9,401 bases of DNA, taken from NCBI GenBank assembly GCA_009691815.1, contig SIAL01000113.1:1-9401 (forward strand), read 5' to 3'. This document shows positions 7,022-9,401 of the stretch, one piece after another. Numbering within the stretch: position 1 is the stretch's first letter; each line of letters opens with the position of its first letter. Source of the stretch: Gemmataceae bacterium. GTDB taxonomy: Bacteria > Planctomycetota > Planctomycetia > Gemmatales > Gemmataceae. Under the pieces are notes generated by a model that did not search any database, had not been told where the DNA came from, and saw nothing but the letters and a program-made list of their open reading frames with translations. Made by a program: the position numbers and the translations under genes.

Positions 7022-8011
7022 ATGTGCATCCGGAAAATCCTCCTAGTACTAATCATTCAAGTAATGGGTTTGGCTGGAATCCAAGCATCAAGCTCTTGGG
7101 CGGATGGGTTGTTTGATGAATTGTCCAAGGACTTTGGGATCGTTTCTCGAGGGGTAACCCTTGTCCATAGGTTCCGCCTCAAAAATGATTCTGGTCAACC
7201 GGTTGGTATCTCAAGTGTGCGCGTATCCTGTGGTTGCGTAAGTGCATCGGCCTTAAAAACTTTTCTCCAACCGGGTGAAGAAACCGCTGTGGTTGCCCGA
7301 ATGGACAGTACCCGATTTCGTGGTGTAAAAACCGTGACCATTTATGTTCATTTCAACAAACCAAAAAGCGAGGAAGTCAGACTTTGGATTAAGGCAAACG
7401 CCAGAGATGATTTTAGCCTTAGCCCTGATATGCTTGATTTAGGAGTCATAAAACAGGGTCAATCGGCTCAAGCAACCTCTGTTGTGAAATTCCATGGACA
7501 ACCTGACCTTATTGTCGGGGAGGTTCATCCTGAATCCAATTATTTGATTTGCAAGATCCGGGAAACAGGACGATCAGAAAACGAATCCACCTACGAGCTT
7601 ATTGTTTCCTTACGGAAAGATGTGCCTCCGGGTGTTTGGTTTAGCGATGTATGGATTCGGACGGATTCCACTCAAATTCCCCAAGTTCGTGTACCCGTTA
7701 CCTTAACGGTGGAGGCGCCCCTGAATGCCACCCCGGGACAAATCCAACTGGGACAGATCCAAGGAGGAATGGAAATTCAACGCCGATTGGTCATTCGAGG
7801 TTTGGCCCCATTTCACATTTCCAAAATTGAGGGAGTAGGGGGGCTTGTGAATCTGACCAATCCCTCCAAAGAGGCAAAATCGGTCCATGTCCTCACCCTT
7901 TCTGTCCAACCCGATCCCAAAGGAAAAGTGCCTACCGCCGTTCGAATTCATACCGATGCCAAGGACCAAGAAATCCTGGAAATCCCTGTTTTAGGTGAAA
8001 TTCGGCCTTAA
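7022..8011 (+). CDS. Secreted DUF1573 domain protein with Cys-Gly-Cys motif
   Basis: Predicted exported protein of 329 residues, function unknown. An N-terminal signal is visible: basic Arg4-Lys5, a hydrophobic core about 6-20 ('ILLVLIIQVMGLAGI'), then a small-residue region 'QASSSWADG' (21-29) suited to cleavage. The DUF1573 core follows, with 'FGIVSRGVTLVHRFRLKN' (38-55) and 'VSCGCVSASA' (68-77), which carries the family's CGC motif. Two further segments, 'LDLGVIKQGQ' (139-148) and 'IQLGQIQGG' (241-249), repeat the opening pattern. This suggests three Ig-like beta-sandwich domains in a row. An ATG at 7016 is in frame, but GGGGA (7009-7013) is 8 bases from the ATG at 7022 and only 2 from the earlier one, so 7022 is preferred. 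Such proteins are frequent in planctomycetes; the role is probably in the periplasm or cell envelope. No catalytic residues are evident. Confidence 0.88.
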   Translation: MCIRKILLVLIIQVMGLAGIQASSSWADGLFDELSKDFGIVSRGVTLVHRFRLKNDSGQPVGISSVRVSCGCVSASALKTFLQPGEETAVVARMDSTRFRGVKTVTIYVHFNKPKSEEVRLWIKANARDDFSLSPDMLDLGVIKQGQSAQATSVVKFHGQPDLIVGEVHPESNYLICKIRETGRSENESTYELIVSLRKDVPPGVWFSDVWIRTDSTQIPQVRVPVTLTVEAPLNATPGQIQLGQIQGGMEIQRRLVIRGLAPFHISKIEGVGGLVNLTNPSKEAKSVHVLTLSVQPDPKGKVPTAVRIHTDAKDQEILEIPVLGEIRP

Positions 8012-8022
8012 GAATGTTTTCG

Positions 8023-8035
8023 GCGATTGAATCGC
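8023..8035. promoter_or_regulatory. Palindrome GCGATTGAATCGC downstream of the DUF1573 gene
   Basis: A perfect odd palindrome with 6-base arms around a central G, 12 bases after the DUF1573 stop. There is no following T-run, so it is not a typical terminator. It shares the heptamer CGATTGA with both copies of the 24-bp repeat further on (8079-8085 and 8103-8109), which suggests a protein-binding site, but this is only inference. Confidence 0.3.
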
Positions 8036-8069
8036 AATAAGCACAGGTTGGTTTCCGGGTCAGCCCCAC

Positions 8070-8117
8070 TAAAATGATCGATTGAGCAATCCCTAAAATG
8101 ATCGATTGAGCAATCCC
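8070..8117. repeat. Perfect 24-bp tandem duplication ahead of pyruvate carboxylase
   Basis: Two identical, adjacent 24-base units (8070-8093 and 8094-8117); the match continues one base on either side. Each unit contains the inverted repeat GATTG-AG-CAATC (8080-8091 and 8104-8115). Each also contains the mini-frame ATG-ATC-GAT-TGA. The array ends 25 bases before the carboxylase start codon, in the leader or promoter region, so it could be a pair of operator half-sites or a slippage product. Confidence 0.9.
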
Positions 8118-8142
8118 TGAGGCGATTTGGGCCGTTATCTCC

Positions 8143-9401
8143 ATGAAAAGCACTTTCCGGAAAATCCTTGTAGCCAATCGTAGCGAAATAGCCATCCGTG
8201 TTTTTCGAACCGCTTCTGAAATGGGAATCCGAACGGTTGCCATTTACGCCCATGAAGATCGGTATGGACTGCACCGATTCAAGGCGGATGAAGCTTACCA
8301 GATCGGAAAAGAAGGCGAGCCCCTCCGTTCGTACCTGAACATTGAAGCTATTGTCGCGATCGCCAAAGCCAACGGAGTGGATGCTATCCACCCGGGTTAT
8401 GGGTTTCTCTCGGAAAACCCCCGTTTTGCCGAAGCGGTTCGCAATGCGGGCATGACTTTCATTGGCCCAAATATTGGCATACTTGAAAACTTAGGGGACA
8501 AAGTTGCCGCCCGCCTCATTGCGGATAGGGCAGGGGTTCCCATCCTAAGAGGCACGGAAAAACCGATCACCTCCACCACCGAGGCCTTGGACCAAGCCAT
8601 TGCAATAGGGTTTCCCGTCATGGTGAAAGCTTCTATGGGGGGTGGCGGGCGTGGAATGCGTGTTGCCAATAATCCCGAAGAATTGCGGGAGGGAATTGAA
8701 CAAGCCAGTCGAGAAGCCGCGGCGGCCTTTGGCATCGGGGATGTTTTTCTTGAAAAACTTGTCCGCAAGGCCCGTCACATCGAAGTTCAACTTATTGGGG
8801 ACCAACATGGTGGATTGGTTCACCTTTATGAACGGGATTGCTCGGTTCAAAGACGCCATCAAAAAATTGTCGAAATTGCACCCGCGCCAAACCTGAAACC
8901 ATCCACCCGGACAGGCCTCCTGGAAAGTGCCATCAAAATTGGGCGGGCCGTAGGGCTTGACAATGCTGGAACCGTGGAATTTCTCGTCGATAATGAAACG
9001 GGTGAATATTACTTCATCGAGGTCAATCCCCGGATTCAGGTTGAACACACCGTAACCGAGGAGGTAACGGGTCACGACATTGTCCGAGCCCAGATCCTAA
9101 TCGCCTCTGGGACAAGCCTCGGTTCGGACGAAATCGGAATGGGCAATCAAGAGGCAATCAAAGTCAATGGGTTCGCCATTCAATGTCGCATCACTTCAGA
9201 AGATCCCGTAAATGGATTTCTACCCGACTATGGGCGGGTTACCAATTATCGTTCGGCGGGTGGCATGGGCATCCGCCTCGATGCGGGGAGTGCCTATAGC
9301 GGGGCGGTGATTGTTCCTTACTACGATTCCCTTTTGGTGAAGGTTACCGCGCGAGGCAGCCGGTTCGAGGAAACAAGTCGGCGAATGTTACGCACGCTAA
9401 A
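8143..9401 (+). CDS. pyc: Pyruvate carboxylase, N-terminal biotin carboxylase part (runs off right edge)
   Basis: Cytoplasmic biotin enzyme that carboxylates pyruvate to oxaloacetate with ATP and bicarbonate. The first 419 codons are present with no stop; the full enzyme is usually about 1,150 residues. The biotin carboxylase domain opens with 'KILVANRSEIAIRVFR' (7-22) and 'DAIHPGYGFLSEN' (80-92). The ATP-grasp glycine-rich loop 'KASMGGGGRGMR' is at 162-173. Catalytic stretches are 'ERDCSVQRRHQK' (230-241) and 'EVNPRIQVEHTVTE' (293-306). The features 'HEDRYGLHRFKADEAY' (37-52) and 'MGIRLDAGSAYSGAVIVPYYDSLLVK' (in 375-400) favour pyruvate carboxylase over acetyl-CoA carboxylase subunit AccC. 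The carboxyltransferase and biotinyl domains beyond the edge would settle this. An in-frame TGA at 8107-8109, with no other ATG, GTG or TTG after it, fixes the start. No Shine-Dalgarno is visible in the 15 bases before the ATG. A 24-bp tandem repeat lies in the leader. Confidence 0.93.
   Translation, partial: MKSTFRKILVANRSEIAIRVFRTASEMGIRTVAIYAHEDRYGLHRFKADEAYQIGKEGEPLRSYLNIEAIVAIAKANGVDAIHPGYGFLSENPRFAEAVRNAGMTFIGPNIGILENLGDKVAARLIADRAGVPILRGTEKPITSTTEALDQAIAIGFPVMVKASMGGGGRGMRVANNPEELREGIEQASREAAAAFGIGDVFLEKLVRKARHIEVQLIGDQHGGLVHLYERDCSVQRRHQKIVEIAPAPNLKPSTRTGLLESAIKIGRAVGLDNAGTVEFLVDNETGEYYFIEVNPRIQVEHTVTEEVTGHDIVRAQILIASGTSLGSDEIGMGNQEAIKVNGFAIQCRITSEDPVNGFLPDYGRVTNYRSAGGMGIRLDAGSAYSGAVIVPYYDSLLVKVTARGSRFEETSRRMLRTL

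Noticed and set aside
8143..9401. Acetyl-CoA carboxylase biotin carboxylase subunit (AccC)
   Set aside because: The motifs around residues 37-52 and 375-400 match pyruvate carboxylase better, although the deciding C-terminal domains are outside the window.

Overview
The window looks like ordinary chromosomal DNA from a bacterium of the phylum Planctomycetota. Three things suggest this: an N-terminal excisionase-type helix-turn-helix fused to a response-regulator receiver, a secreted DUF1573 protein with a Cys-Gly-Cys motif, and a histidine-kinase-like protein with an '[ML]xF[SA]RPP' segment after its H-box. This rests on recognised protein style, not on a database search, and the genus cannot be named. 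Base composition is near 50% GC by eye. I see no mobile element, CRISPR array, tRNA or rRNA.

Layout. Positions 1-1698 (minus strand) hold a phosphoglucomutase-type phosphohexomutase whose C-terminus lies off the left edge. Its start codon faces that of mnmG (1757-3610, plus strand) across 58 bases. mnmG encodes the FAD enzyme that modifies wobble uridines in tRNA and is complete. After a gap of about 200 bases comes a tight plus-strand group: an HTH-receiver response regulator (3814-4392), a histidine-kinase-like protein with a degraded ATP-binding half (4461-6107), and a ComF-family phosphoribosyltransferase-like protein (6154-6918). A secreted DUF1573 protein (7022-8011) follows after 103 bases. 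Pyruvate carboxylase starts at 8143 and runs off the right edge after 419 codons.

How the parts may work together. The regulator and kinase-like protein are neighbours and may form a signalling pair. The kinase-like partner keeps the phospho-acceptor histidine but has lost the recognisable Asn and Asp of the ATP site, so signalling may not be conventional. Its Shine-Dalgarno sequence lies inside a perfect 9-bp hairpin, which suggests control of translation. The other genes are housekeeping or central metabolism (sugar phosphates, tRNA modification, anaplerosis) and need not be functionally linked.

The most unusual non-coding features are the hairpin at 4425-4456, a perfect 24-bp tandem duplication with nested inverted repeats ahead of pyruvate carboxylase (8070-8117), and a possible three-way-junction RNA fold ahead of the DUF1573 gene (6936-6984). 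I did not find a clearly new multi-gene system.
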